Assembly: GCF_014200605.1 (NCBI RefSeq)
Contig: NZ_JACHCE010000004.1
Location: 124,001 to 188,000, forward strand
Reading direction: 5' to 3'
Length of the DNA stretch: 64,000 nt
DNA from: Pedobacter cryoconitis
GTDB taxonomy: Bacteria; Bacteroidota; Bacteroidia; Sphingobacteriales; Sphingobacteriaceae
Shown here: positions 53,283 through 63,125 of the stretch, one piece after another
Layout: every line of letters begins with the position of its first letter
How positions within the stretch are numbered: the stretch's first letter is position 1
Notes under the pieces: model-generated
Database searches by the model: none
Seen by the model: the letters and a program-made list of their open reading frames with translations, nothing else
Told to the model about the DNA's origin: nothing
Made by a program: the position numbers and the translations under genes

Positions 53283-54032
53283 ATGGCACTTATTCCTTCA
53301 GGCAATACCAGCGAGGCACCTTTACAGTGCCTTGTTATTGACGACGAGCCTTTAGCCAGAGATGGCATCATAGATTTTTGCAGTAAACTTGATTTTCTGC
53401 AAGTAGCAGGTTCTTGCTCCACTGCAATGGAAGCATCAGATTATATACAACAGGGAAATATAGATTTACTATTTCTTGATATCAATATGCCTTATCTTTC
53501 AGGGCTTGAATTTCTGGAATCATTAGAGCATCCTCCCCTTACTATTTTAACTACAGCTTATTCAGAACATGCGCTGGAGGGATATAGATTGCAAATCGTT
53601 GATTATCTGTTAAAACCCATTACTTTCAAACGTTTTTATCAGGCGGCACTAAAAGCCAGACAACATCATTTGATGAATATCACTCCTAAGCACCCCCAGC
53701 CAGTTGATACTTTTTTATATATACGCCAGGGGGATAGCTTTCAAAAGATATCGTGGGTTGATATCTTATTTATTGAAGGAATGCAGAATTATGCAAAGCT
53801 TCATTTTAAAGACCGCGAACTGGTGATTCATCAAACTATGATATCCCTGGAAGAAACCCTGCCTAAAGATAATTTTTTCAGAATACACAAATCTTATCTG
53901 ATTAATATTTCTCATATCGATTCAGTATCAGGAGGCCGCGTTTTTATTAATGGCAATGAACTTCCAATCTCCAGAAATCGCCGTGAAGACCTGTTAAAAG
54001 AAGTGGTCTATACTAAATTGCTTAGCAGATAA
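53283..54032 (+). CDS. LytTR-family response regulator
   Basis: The 249-residue protein has a CheY-like receiver (about 14-128) with phospho-acceptor Asp66 in LLFLDINMPYLSG and a LytTR DNA-binding domain (about 145-245, FLYIRQGDSFQKISWVDILFIEG, NFFRIHKSYLINIS, ISRNRREDL). It is the partner of the kinase encoded 2 bases upstream. The last codons and stop lie inside a perfect 23-base inverted repeat. Confidence 0.93.
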   Translation: MALIPSGNTSEAPLQCLVIDDEPLARDGIIDFCSKLDFLQVAGSCSTAMEASDYIQQGNIDLLFLDINMPYLSGLEFLESLEHPPLTILTTAYSEHALEGYRLQIVDYLLKPITFKRFYQAALKARQHHLMNITPKHPQPVDTFLYIRQGDSFQKISWVDILFIEGMQNYAKLHFKDRELVIHQTMISLEETLPKDNFFRIHKSYLINISHIDSVSGGRVFINGNELPISRNRREDLLKEVVYTKLLSR

Positions 54033-54084
54033 GCAATTTAGTATAGACCACTGTTAATTTCACCTCTTTTAAAGAGTTTTTTTT
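54002..54084 (+). terminator. terminator region with a long perfect inverted repeat
   Basis: A perfect 23-base inverted repeat (54002-54024 and 54030-54052, 5-base loop, right arm starting TAAGCAATTTAG) overlaps the stop codon at 54030-54032. It is followed by a second hairpin CTCTTT-T-AAAGAG at 54064-54076 and eight T. Confidence 0.8.
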
Positions 54085-54089
54085 GTCTT

Positions 54090-55013
54090 TTATTTCTTGG
54101 CCTTTCCCTTACTCAAACTCCATTTGATAGCCACAGCCCCATAAGCTGTGGTGGAGAAGCTTGGATCAGCCTGTTCTTTTCTTTTAAAGAAATCCTTAAG
54201 TTTTCTGCTTGTTGTAGAAAATTGCCTCGTAAGCGTTGCGCCTCCTGTCAATTGTAAGGTAACCGATTTTCCCAGTTTAAATTCTGGCCTCAGACCAGCC
54301 ACTACCTGCAAATAACCTAGCAACATAGATTGATCATCCCTGTTTACTACGGCAGTCATTCCACTAAGCTCAACAACCGATTTAAGTTCAAAAGCAGGAG
54401 TCAGCTGCGCACCAAACTCTATGTTTTCAGGGAAATTGATATGCAAATGATAACGTCCGGGTGTAAGCCAGTTAAAATAGATGCCAGGCAATACCATCGG
54501 TACACCAAAAGTATTAGACACCACTGGTCCAAGTCCTAATGCCAGGCGGGGATTGAAATTTTTGATAAACAAAACTCCTCCCTGCACTAAAATATTGTCT
54601 CCGTTTATCTTTTCCATATCAGTATAAACACCGACAGAGGCCATCGCCATAATTGACCATGTTCTGCTTATCGGACGCATATGGACCAGTCCAACCTGAG
54701 CGTTTAACAATTCTGCAGGGAATAACTTAGTTTCATAATCCCGGTTTTCTATCTTCGCATAGGAACCTCCAACATTCACCGACCATATTTTTGGCCTTCC
54801 CAACGAATCTATTTTAGCAGAAAGAGGAATACTGAATCCTAACTGCATCCGTTTAAAATTACTTGTCGAACCAGTTTTGACACTGTCTGGTCTGATATAA
54901 TTAGAAAAAGGAACGTAATCTGCCTTAATTGTACCAGAGATGCCAGTTTGGGCACTGGCTTTCAAGTTTAAGCCCAATCCAACGATAATCAGGCAATAGT
55001 GTAAAGTTTTCAT
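54090..55013 (-). CDS. DUF6268 family outer membrane protein
   Basis: The 307-residue protein has a signal peptide (to KASAQ) and repeated amphipathic strands of a beta-barrel (DYETKLFPAELLNAQVGLVHM, WSIMAMASVGVYTDM, LALGLGPVVSNTFGVPM, given as landmarks about 95-175). Sequence and length fit the DUF6268 barrels. Function unknown. It ends at the shared terminator with the LytTR gene. The gene faces the two-component pair, which may control it. Confidence 0.8.
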   Translation of the reverse strand: MKTLHYCLIIVGLGLNLKASAQTGISGTIKADYVPFSNYIRPDSVKTGSTSNFKRMQLGFSIPLSAKIDSLGRPKIWSVNVGGSYAKIENRDYETKLFPAELLNAQVGLVHMRPISRTWSIMAMASVGVYTDMEKINGDNILVQGGVLFIKNFNPRLALGLGPVVSNTFGVPMVLPGIYFNWLTPGRYHLHINFPENIEFGAQLTPAFELKSVVELSGMTAVVNRDDQSMLLGYLQVVAGLRPEFKLGKSVTLQLTGGATLTRQFSTTSRKLKDFFKRKEQADPSFSTTAYGAVAIKWSLSKGKAKK

Positions 55014-55403
55014 ATTTCTTTTTTAGCTGTGATTTGATTTATAAATCTTCGCGAAGAACATATGATGTAAACTTTTAAGGGAAATTAATTGACCACCTGT
55101 CCTGTCCTTTTGACAAGAGGTAAATAAGGAGTGTTAAACCAGATCAACCCTTATGAATTGATAGGATTTATAAAAGGAGAATAAAGAGATCTTATATAAG
55201 ATTGTATCGTCATCTGGAAAAAATGGTAGATTTAACAAAAGAATTAAATACGATTATCCGCTTCTGTACACCGATGTACGCTCATGAACATATCCATTTA
55301 ACAAAATATAATTAACAAACTAATATATAAGCCATTAAATAATTTTAAATCATGGTACAAAATTAGACATGATGGAACAGGAAAGAACAAAATACTGATC
55401 AGC
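55014..55403. other. 390-base intergenic region
   Basis: AT-rich sequence between the divergent barrel gene and the permease pseudogene. No ORF with coding character, RNA gene or repeat was found. Confidence 0.4.
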
Positions 55404-57788
55404 ATGTTTAAATTAAACCTCATTACAGCCCTGCGCAATCTTTGGAAACACAAGGGATTTTCATTAATTAACATCGGAGGACTGGCAATTGGACTTGCCA
55501 GTTGCTTAATGCTGCTGCTGTACGTAATTATGAATGGAGTTATGATAAACAATTCAAGAATATAGACCACATTTATGGCGTTTGCAAAAACATTTCCGCC
55601 GATAGTTTAAAAATCACTGGCACCCGCGGAACATTTAGCAATAGTCTGTGCTGCTGTTTTATCTGAAACCGCAGCACAGACTTTACCAGGCATAGCGCAT
55701 GTCAGCAGAATACAATTTGGCTATAAACTGGTTAGCTACAGGCAAAATAGTTTCAATCTGGGTGCAGCATTTGTTGACCCTGGTTTTCTTCAGATCTTTG
55801 ACTATAAATATTTAAAGGGAAGTCCGGCCTCTGCCCTTTCCGACCCGGGTTCTGTACTCCTTACAGCGACCACTGCCAAAAAACTATTTGGCCGTACAGA
55901 TCCATCCAATAGGAAAAGTTATCAAATGGGATAATCGTGAAGGATTAAAGGTCACAGCCGTTATAGAAGGTTTGCCAGGAAATCAAACCATTCAATTTGA
56001 TGTCTTACTAAACTGAGCCTTATTTATCAAAGAAAATACCCAGTTTAAAGATGCGCAATGGGATTGGGGTTTTACAAATACCATTGTACAGCTAAAAAAC
56101 AATCAAAGTTTCCCGGCTGCCGATGCTTTAATGCGAAAGATGATCCGCAGTCATGCCAATGATCCAAATAATTATCTTTCTGCTTTTCTGTTTCCATATG
56201 CCAAAAATCATTTATACACAGATTTTAAGAATGGAAAACCTGTTGGCGGTAAAATAGATCAGATTAAATTTTTCCTGTTTCTGGCTTTTGGCGTCCTTTT
56301 GATTGCTTTTATAAATTACATGAAACTTAGTACTGCACAATCGGAAAGAAGAGCAAGAGAAGTTGGTGTCCGCAAGGAATTCAATTGCTGCCCAGTTTTT
56401 GACTGAATCTTTATTGATTTCTTTTCCTGCAATGATTCTTGCTTTTGCTTTACTGGAATTATTTTTGCCCTATTTCAATCATCTGCTGTATATCCATATG
56501 GTAATTGATTACGATTCCGCTTTAACCCGGGCCGTACTGGCAGGACTTATAGTCATTTCAGGCTTACTGGCAGGAAGTTATCCATCGCTTTATTTATCTT
56601 CTTTTACCCCCGGTTAGAGTTTTAAAGGGAGCGCTCACAATCGGAAAACCGTCCTTAACTGTACGCAAAGCACTGGTTGTGTTACAGTTCACGTTTTCTT
56701 TCTGCATGATTATCTGTGCAATACTGGTTTACAGTCAAATCCAATATGTCAGGAATAAACCTTTGGGCTTTAGTAAAGATAACCTGATACAGATAGAAAA
56801 AGCCGGTGAATTTACTAATCCTGTCAAAACAGAATTGTTCAGGCAGGAATTACTTAAAGCTGGTGTAATCACTGCTGCCACTGAATATTATGCCGGTTTA
56901 ACAAATGGAGGTGACAATTCAGCTGATATTACCTGGCCCGGACATGATCAGCACTGGCTGTATTCATGGAATAACAGGGTTGCTGGTTACGATTTCACGC
57001 AGACCCTGGGTCCGAAAATATTAGAAGGAAGGGATTTTTCAAGAAATTTCAGTTCAGATACCAGCAGTGTATTGCTGAACGAGGCGGCTGTTAAAAGTAT
57101 GGAACTCCAGAAACCTTTAGGCAAACAGTTTAAAAAGAGCGGAAAGTTATTTACAATTATCGGTGTGCTGCAGGATTATAATTATGAATCAGCATCCTAT
57201 AGGACCGCATCTACGATTACTTATCTTTCTAACCATACCCATGAAGCGGACAGAACAATATTATTGAGGCTCAACCCAAAACATAACCTGAGCAGCGCTA
57301 TTCAAACCATCAATGAATGGAACAGACGCTTAAATCCGGCTTATCCATCAGAATTAATTTTTATAGATCAGGAAATGGAAGATAAGCTTGCCAATGAAAA
57401 ACTTCTCAGCAGCCTCTCCAATTTATTTGGTGGGTTTGCAATTTTCATCTCTTGTCTGGGTTTATTGGGTTTAGCTTTATACATAGCCGAACAGCGCAGT
57501 AAAGAAATCAGTATCCGTAAAGTATTAGGTGCCGATCTGAGCAACATCCTATTCTTATTAAACAAAGATTTCCTGATACTTGTTGTCCTGTCCAATCTGA
57601 TTGCCTGTCCCCTTGCCTATATCATTTCATACCAATGGCTGCAGAAGTTTGACTACAGCATAGAACTCACTATTTGGCCAATGCTGACTACAACAGGTCT
57701 ATCTTTACTGATTGCCATATTTACTGTGGGTATCCAAAGTTTTAAGATTGCAAAGGCAAATCCAATTGATGCATTAAAATATGAATAG
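55404..57788 (+). pseudogene. FtsX/MacB-type ABC transporter permease, multiply frameshifted
   Basis: Read across frames, the stretch encodes a protein of about 790 residues of the MacB/FtsX type: start LRNLWKHKGFSLINIGGLAIGLAS, the periplasmic MacB_PCD region (YEWSYDKQFKNIDHIYGVC, KLFGRTDP), QSERRAREVGVRK, a second TM pair with FLTESLLISFPAM, a second MacB_PCD region and the C-terminal AEQRSKEISIRKVLGADLSNI..KANPIDALKYE end. Defects I see: frameshifts near 55526, near 55620, near 55905 (between LFGRTD and HPIGKVI), near 56376 and at a C5 run (56607-56611), plus a TGA at 56014-56016 where the family has Trp. The 369-codon piece from 56679 is open but is only the C-terminal half. Confidence 0.85.
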
Positions 57789-57861
57789 ACAATTCATGTA
57801 CAGTATCAGTACCGGAATCTGCACTTTTCTGTCTACTTTGCGTTTATAATTAAACCTATAA

Positions 57862-58440
57862 ATGATTAACAACGTAAAAATATTAAAATCAGAAGTTCTT
57901 TCTGACAACTGGTACACGCTTAAAAAGATAACCTATCAATATTCATTAAATGACGGAACCGTTCAGACACAGGACAGAGAAGCTTATGACCGGGGAAATG
58001 GTGCAGTTATTCTATTATATAACCAGGAACAGCAAACTGTAATCCTGACCAGACAATTCAGACTTCCAACTTATATTAATGGAAATAGTTCAGGACTGCT
58101 GATTGAGGCCTGTGCCGGTTTACTGGACAAGGACAATGCAGAAGACTGCATTAAAAGAGAAACAGAAGAAGAAACAGGATATAAAGTTACCGAAGTACGT
58201 AAAATATTCGAGGCCTATATGTCTCCGGGTTCAGTAACCGAGATTTTATATTTCTTTATTGCAGCTTACTCTAAAGCTATGAAAGTGCATGAAGGAGGTG
58301 GACTGGAACATGAGCAGGAAAACATTGAAGTTCTGGAACTTTCTATTGATCAGGCGATGAAAATGATAAACAATGGAGAAATTAAAGACGGAAAAACCAT
58401 TATGCTGCTGCAATATATAAAATTACATCAGATCCTGTAA
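57862..58440 (+). CDS. nudK: NudK-type Nudix hydrolase (GDP-mannose pyrophosphatase)
   Basis: The 192-residue protein matches NudK: LLYNQEQQTVILTRQFRLP, the AGLLDKDNAEDCIKRETEEETGYKV Nudix region, and the MSPGSVTEILYFF and GEIKDGKTIMLLQYI segments that in E. coli NudK mark the sugar-nucleotide site and C-terminus. It hydrolyses GDP-mannose and similar sugar nucleotides to GMP and sugar phosphate. Single gene with TACTTTG at 57834-57840 as a possible -7 box. Confidence 0.88.
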   Translation: MINNVKILKSEVLSDNWYTLKKITYQYSLNDGTVQTQDREAYDRGNGAVILLYNQEQQTVILTRQFRLPTYINGNSSGLLIEACAGLLDKDNAEDCIKRETEEETGYKVTEVRKIFEAYMSPGSVTEILYFFIAAYSKAMKVHEGGGLEHEQENIEVLELSIDQAMKMINNGEIKDGKTIMLLQYIKLHQIL

Positions 58441-58613
58441 TGAGAAGCAATGGCGTTTTTAGTTACATATTTAGCAAATAAGAAGATAATGCATTAGCTG
58501 ATCGTTAAGGGCATTCTTTAAAAGAAACGCCATAATACACATCTTTAACAAGTAAACGCGGGACAAGGTCTCAAAACGCCTTCTCCTGCGTAAAAACAAC
58601 AGACAAGAAGAAC

Positions 58614-58817
58614 ATGACATCAATCACTCCTGTTTTTAGAATATTTGATTACGCTAAAGCAATTGAATTCTACATAGACTGGCCTGGTTTTTCGATTGAC
58701 AGTATTCTTTTAAACCTGTCCGAACATCATGGAGACTGCACTCCTGGTGCAAGTGCCTGTATTGATGGTTTTGAAAATCTGCAAGATTACCACCATTTAC
58801 TGATTAAAAAGAGTTAA
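58614..58817 (+). pseudogene. glyoxalase/bleomycin resistance-like gene with internal deletion
   Basis: The 67-residue frame starts like the glyoxalase-superfamily proteins of this group (TSITPVFRIFDYAKAIEFYIDWPGF), but jumps from FSID directly to SILLNLSEHHGDCTPGA, where the family has about 15-20 more residues, and ends after LLIKKS, well short of the second half with its metal-site residues. The reading frame is preserved across the deletion, but the truncated C-terminus argues for a dead gene. Its end overlaps the convergent methyltransferase gene by 4 bases. Confidence 0.75.
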
Positions 58818-59488
58818 ATCAGGGGCTTTACAGCGTTGATAATTATAATATCACGCTCCACATCCATACCAGCATTGCTTCTCACCTTTTCGGTCTGAAG
58901 ATTTACGCTCCTGATTTTAAAACCACTGCTAAGTAACAACTCTTCTGCTTCCTGCTGACTATATAGCTGAAAATCATATTGTGTAAAAGGGAGTTTCTCC
59001 ATGAATTCACGTGATCCGAAGGTCAAACTAAATAGGCCACCAGGTTTAAGTACTCTTAAAATTTCGGCAGCATAAGCTTTGGGATTCCTCCAGAAATACA
59101 ATGTATTCACCGTAAATATCCTGGTAAAAAAATCAGCCGCAAAATTCAGCTTTTCTCCATCTGACAAAGAGAAATCAGCCCTGCCCGATGTTACAAATGA
59201 CTCGTTTAATTTGACAGCTTCACTGATCATCAGGGAGGAAATATCAACCCCGTAATAAAGTAAATACTTAATATCTTTTAAAAGCTGGATAACATGAGAG
59301 CCATTGCCCGGCCCGATTTCCAATACAACATCATTAGGTTTCAGATTCAGTTCCGAAATAGTCAGTGTAATCATATTGCCATTATTAATAGCCATTGATT
59401 CAGCTGTCCTTAATCCCTTATCTCCGCTTGGGCAACCTAATTGACCTGCTATTTCCTTAAAATCTGGCTTATTAGGAGTTTCAGACAT
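58814..59488 (-). CDS. class I SAM-dependent methyltransferase
   Basis: The 224-residue protein carries the Rossmann methyltransferase fold with motif I VLEIGPGNGSH, acidic post-I YGVDIS, motif II-like FTVNTLYFWRNP and LRVLKPGGLFSLTFG. It is in the UbiE/Methyltransf_11 group. The N-terminal region (about 1-50) includes a cysteine and the motif QLGCPSGDKG. Substrate is unknown. Upstream there is a perfect 10-base inverted repeat with a 6-base loop (59534-59559). Confidence 0.88.
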   Translation of the reverse strand: MSETPNKPDFKEIAGQLGCPSGDKGLRTAESMAINNGNMITLTISELNLKPNDVVLEIGPGNGSHVIQLLKDIKYLLYYGVDISSLMISEAVKLNESFVTSGRADFSLSDGEKLNFAADFFTRIFTVNTLYFWRNPKAYAAEILRVLKPGGLFSLTFGSREFMEKLPFTQYDFQLYSQQEAEELLLSSGFKIRSVNLQTEKVRSNAGMDVERDIIIINAVKPLI

Positions 59489-59533
59489 GTTTTTACCGAT
59501 TATGTTTAGAATTCTTTAGGATTTGTACCTGTA

Positions 59534-59559
59534 TTACCCGTGCTCTTTTGCACGGGTAA
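59534..59559. repeat. perfect inverted repeat upstream of the methyltransferase gene
   Basis: TTACCCGTGC (59534-59543) and GCACGGGTAA (59550-59559) with a 6-base loop. No T-run on either side, so a terminator is unlikely; operator or leader hairpin is possible. Confidence 0.6.
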
Positions 59560-59684
59560 CCAGGATTTAATAAATATTAAGAACACAGTATTTCCCTGCT
59601 TTGGTAGCACAAAGGTACATTATTTAGAATCATTCTACACTAATTAAATCTTTGTTACACTTTGATGACAAAGAAACCTGAAAC

Positions 59685-60161
59685 CTATAACTGAATCAGA
59701 TTAATGATCTGGTTTAAGTAAACTTTATCAGTTTCATCAAATTGAGAAAGATCGGCACTATCTGCATCAAGCACTCCGATCACTACATCTCCACTGAACA
59801 GTGGTAAAACAATCTCTGACCTGGAAGCAGAGCTGCAGGCAATATGACCTGGAAATTTATCAACGTCTTCAACAATGATAGTTTCAGCGTCCTGCCATGC
59901 TTTACCACATACACCTTTTCCCAATTTTATTCTTGTACAAGCTACAGGCCCCTGAAAAGGCCCCAAAACCAATTCATCTTCTTTAACCAGGTAAAAGCCT
60001 ACCCAAAGCCAATCAAACTGCTCTTTCAATGCGGCAGAGATATTTGCAAGATTCGCAGTTAGATCATCCTCTCCACGTATTAAAGCTTCAATCTGAGGTA
60101 TCAGGGACTGATATTGTTCTTCTTTACTTTCAGTTTTTATAATTATTAAATCTTCTGCCAT
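59685..60161 (-). CDS. free methionine-R-sulfoxide reductase (GAF domain, fRMsr)
   Basis: The 158-residue protein is a single GAF domain with the fRMsr cysteines: Cys75 in GPVACTRI, Cys85 in GKGVCGKAW and Cys109 in GHIACSSASRSE. The spacing (10 and 24) is the same as in the E. coli enzyme (Cys84, Cys94, Cys118). It reduces free L-methionine-R-sulfoxide with thioredoxin in the cytoplasm, part of oxidative-stress repair. Single gene. Confidence 0.93.
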   Translation of the reverse strand: MAEDLIIIKTESKEEQYQSLIPQIEALIRGEDDLTANLANISAALKEQFDWLWVGFYLVKEDELVLGPFQGPVACTRIKLGKGVCGKAWQDAETIIVEDVDKFPGHIACSSASRSEIVLPLFSGDVVIGVLDADSADLSQFDETDKVYLNQIINLIQL

Positions 60162-60324
60162 TTTCTATTTTATTTATGAAGGCTTAAAACTAAACAATCG
60201 GACATAAAACGATGTAAAGTATTCGTAATATTCCTTAAGTCATTTAAATTTATCTAATAATTTGTTTGTATTTATTTTTAGCTGCAACTTCGCCAGATTT
60301 AAAGCCATTAATTTAATTCGTCTT

Positions 60325-60576
60325 ATGAGAGTAATTGCAGAACTGCCACATCCGGAATGTAAAATTACATTGTTCAATATGAACCAAAAATATATTGTCA
60401 AATTTGAGCAGGGAACTTTTGAACAGAGCTATAAATTATCTGAACTGGACTTGACAGGAGGTGGGGCAAATGAGATTTTCCAACTCCTTGACGAAACCTT
60501 TATTGCAACAGTTGTAGCCCGTTTCAAGGCTATGCGCTCAGATTTCTCCGCAGCCTATAAAAGACAGGAGTACTAG
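60325..60576 (+). CDS. small conserved cytoplasmic protein
   Basis: I choose the ATG at 60325 (MRVIAELPHPECKITLFNMN, 83 residues) over a start at 60262 that would add 21 hydrophobic residues not in keeping with the rest. The pattern of a small alpha/beta protein is KYIVKFEQGTFEQSYKLSEL. It looks like a conserved hypothetical of Bacteroidota; I know no function. It is divergent from the fRMsr gene. Confidence 0.7.
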   Translation: MRVIAELPHPECKITLFNMNQKYIVKFEQGTFEQSYKLSELDLTGGGANEIFQLLDETFIATVVARFKAMRSDFSAAYKRQEY

Positions 60577-60879
60577 CTTAGATAAACATCATAAGTCACT
60601 GTAATACAGAGCTAATTTTACTTTCACAGAATAATATTCCGTATTTTAAGCCTTATTACAGTGATTTTAACAACTATTCAAATCCAAAAAAGAATAAAAA
60701 CTTCAACACAACAATCTCAATAATAAGAAAAACAATAAGTTATAAATCATAACAATATTATATTCTGCGCCCATAAACTACAAAATATAATATTGTTTAC
60801 CCTTAAACAAGTGTAATTGCTCTTATTTGATTTAATCAAAACGACCGGAATAACATAGGATTATTCTTCCTGAACTGAA
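60577..60879. other. 300-base AT-rich intergenic region
   Basis: Contains no ORF with coding character, no clear terminator and no repeat beyond scattered short AT runs. Confidence 0.4.
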
Positions 60880-62877
60880 TTAGTTTTCTACTCGAAATTT
60901 AGGCAGATCGAAACACAAAACTACGCATCCGTCCACTTTACTCACCAGTAGCTGACCTTTATTTCTTTCTACAAAGTCTCTGCATAATTGCAATCCCAGA
61001 CCTACCCCACGCTCGTTAGAAGTCCCGTAGGCAGGCTGTAAATTTGTATCCTCAGAGAGCCTGTCAATATTTACCGCCCCTAATACAGGATTGCTTACAT
61101 CTATAAAAAGAGAGTGCTCATTACCGTATATCTTAATAGAAATATATGCGCCTAAAGGTGTAAACTTAATGGCATTATCAATCAGATTACGCATAACAAG
61201 ATTAATCTGATTTAAATCTGCATAGACATCTGCATCCTCACTCACTTCAAGCTTTATTGCAATATCCTTTTTCACAATTAAAGGCTGATAAACCTGCATC
61301 AGCTCATTTGTCAGGTCAAGCATACTAAACTTTACAGGCTCGTTATTAATCCCCTTCAATTGACTTTGGGCCCAGTAAAGCAAGTTATTCAGTGTATTAT
61401 GAATATGATCAAAACTTTTACGGCTGTCATTGAGCAGCATCTTAACTTCATCAAGCGACAACATATCAAGATCATTCAGGGAATATAAGCTGATCAGACT
61501 ATTAAATGGACTACGCAAGTCATGTGCAATAATAGAAAACAGCCTGCTTTTATCCGTATTTGCTTCTTCAAGTGACTTGACAATCTTATTTAAAGCCCTG
61601 GTCCTTGATTCAACTATCTTCTCTAAACGCTCTTTCTGTGTTCTGATCAGGTACAGATTTTCTTCCTGCATCCTTAGCCTGTCAGACTGGATTGCCAGCC
61701 TTCCGGTATTCAGATCCTTTAGCCTATCTCCTAAAGCAAGGGAAAGCAAGAGCAATTCAAAAATAAAACCAAGGGGCGCAATATCCATCAATAACTCACT
61801 ATAAACAAATACATTAGCAAAGCTCAGCACAACCCATACTGAAGTTAAACAAACGAATGCCCACGCAATTATATAATACAATGCTGGTTTATATCCTTTG
61901 AAATAAGCAATGAACCCTAAAAACCAAACTACCAGAGAGGTGGTTGCCGCTAACACCTGTACCAAAGCAGTACTATAAGATTTATAACCCAGTAAACAGA
62001 TCAGCATGGTCAGCAGCCAGCAAACCATCAGCAATTGAATTATACGCTTTGATTGCGGCAATAGAACTGATAAATTCAGGAAGCTACATGAAAATGCGAT
62101 TCCTGCGATACTGCCTAAGCTTATAAAAACATAAGGATAAGTATTGATAAAAATACGAAAGCTATCGCCTAAATAATACCCGTATCCCCTAAAATAACAC
62201 ACCATGTAGATAAAAAGAGATAGAATATAAACACTATAATAAAAATATGTTTTATCCTTTGATCGTATAAATACAAATAGATTAAAGAAGAACAGCGCAC
62301 TTAATATCCCAATATAAACAGACTCTAAACGTTCCATCAAACTTAAGCCGCCGGCCAATCGCTCTGAAACAGTTATTTTCAGTGGAACAAGAAGAATATT
62401 ATTAGTCTTCAATCTTAAGTATACAGTCTGTACAACAGAATTATAAACACTATCAGATAAAGTAAAAATATAATTAGTAGAACCAATTACTTCAGGGTTT
62501 TTCGGGGCAAGACTCCCTGTATGAATTTTAACAAATTTACCTGAATCTGCCGGCCTGTAAAAGTCTATATCATCTATACAGGAAGCATCAAGTACAAGAT
62601 AAGCTTTACGATGAGTTTGATTCAGATAAGAGATTTTTATCCAGAAGGCAGACTTAGAATTTCCAAAATTAAGAATGTCTGCATCAGCTCTTAAAAACCT
62701 ACCCTGATTATCTTTTTCTGTCACCTGGGCTATATCCAGAACCCCTTGTCGATCAACCAAATAACCAACTGATTTACCCAGGCTCTGGTAAGACAAATTA
62801 CGATCAACAGTAATTACCTGACTGAAAACAGCTGTTGACAATAAAAACAGAAAGAAAAAGAGTGAAACGCGCATCAA
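60880..62877 (-). CDS. 7TMR-DISM sensor histidine kinase
   Basis: The 665-residue protein has a signal peptide (to VFSQV), a 7TMR-DISM extracellular 2 domain (about 25-165, beta jelly-roll), seven TM helices (about 185-390, the 7TMR-DISM_7TM domain), a coiled-coil segment (about 395-440), a HisKA dimerisation domain with phospho-His452 in FSIIAHDLRSPFNSL, and a HATPase (about 545-660, NLVMRNLIDNAIKFTP, GVGLGLQLCRDFV). Signals for this class are often carbohydrate-like or unknown. No response regulator gene is adjacent. Confidence 0.93.
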   Translation of the reverse strand: MMRVSLFFFLFLLSTAVFSQVITVDRNLSYQSLGKSVGYLVDRQGVLDIAQVTEKDNQGRFLRADADILNFGNSKSAFWIKISYLNQTHRKAYLVLDASCIDDIDFYRPADSGKFVKIHTGSLAPKNPEVIGSTNYIFTLSDSVYNSVVQTVYLRLKTNNILLVPLKITVSERLAGGLSLMERLESVYIGILSALFFFNLFVFIRSKDKTYFYYSVYILSLFIYMVCYFRGYGYYLGDSFRIFINTYPYVFISLGSIAGIAFSCSFLNLSVLLPQSKRIIQLLMVCWLLTMLICLLGYKSYSTALVQVLAATTSLVVWFLGFIAYFKGYKPALYYIIAWAFVCLTSVWVVLSFANVFVYSELLMDIAPLGFIFELLLLSLALGDRLKDLNTGRLAIQSDRLRMQEENLYLIRTQKERLEKIVESRTRALNKIVKSLEEANTDKSRLFSIIAHDLRSPFNSLISLYSLNDLDMLSLDEVKMLLNDSRKSFDHIHNTLNNLLYWAQSQLKGINNEPVKFSMLDLTNELMQVYQPLIVKKDIAIKLEVSEDADVYADLNQINLVMRNLIDNAIKFTPLGAYISIKIYGNEHSLFIDVSNPVLGAVNIDRLSEDTNLQPAYGTSNERGVGLGLQLCRDFVERNKGQLLVSKVDGCVVLCFDLPKFRVEN

Positions 62878-63050
62878 TTATTCTATCCGGCAAATGTAAT
62901 GTAAATATATTTAAACAGAAATAGAATGCAAACAAGATTAACGCAACAATATAAATTATAAAAAGAAGAATGTTCTTTTAAGTGGTAACACACAAAACAC
63001 TGAATAGCAATATATTATATAGATAAAAACCAAATTAACTGCACAAAAAA

Positions 63051-63111
63051 GCCCGGCTTAAAACCTGTGATTAAACTATTTTGAATAGAAAAATCAGGTT
63101 TAAAGCCGGGC
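63051..63111 (-). terminator. terminator of the ribonucleotide reductase small subunit gene
   Basis: GCCCGGCTTAAAACCTG (63051-63067) and CAGGTTTAAAGCCGGGC (63095-63111) pair with one mismatch; the minus strand then runs into TTTTTT. Confidence 0.85.
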
Positions 63112-63125
63112 CATAATATGTTATT

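Noticed and set aside
56679-57788. Intact 369-codon frame as a separate permease gene
   Set aside because: It begins inside a TM helix of the FtsX/MacB-type reading and is only the C-terminal part of the pseudogene.
59534-59559. Inverted repeat as a terminator of the fRMsr gene
   Set aside because: It lies 126 bases past the fRMsr stop and lacks a T-run on the minus strand.
61430-61804. 124-codon plus-strand frame
   Set aside because: Antisense to the 7TMR-DISM kinase between its last TM helices and HisKA domain.
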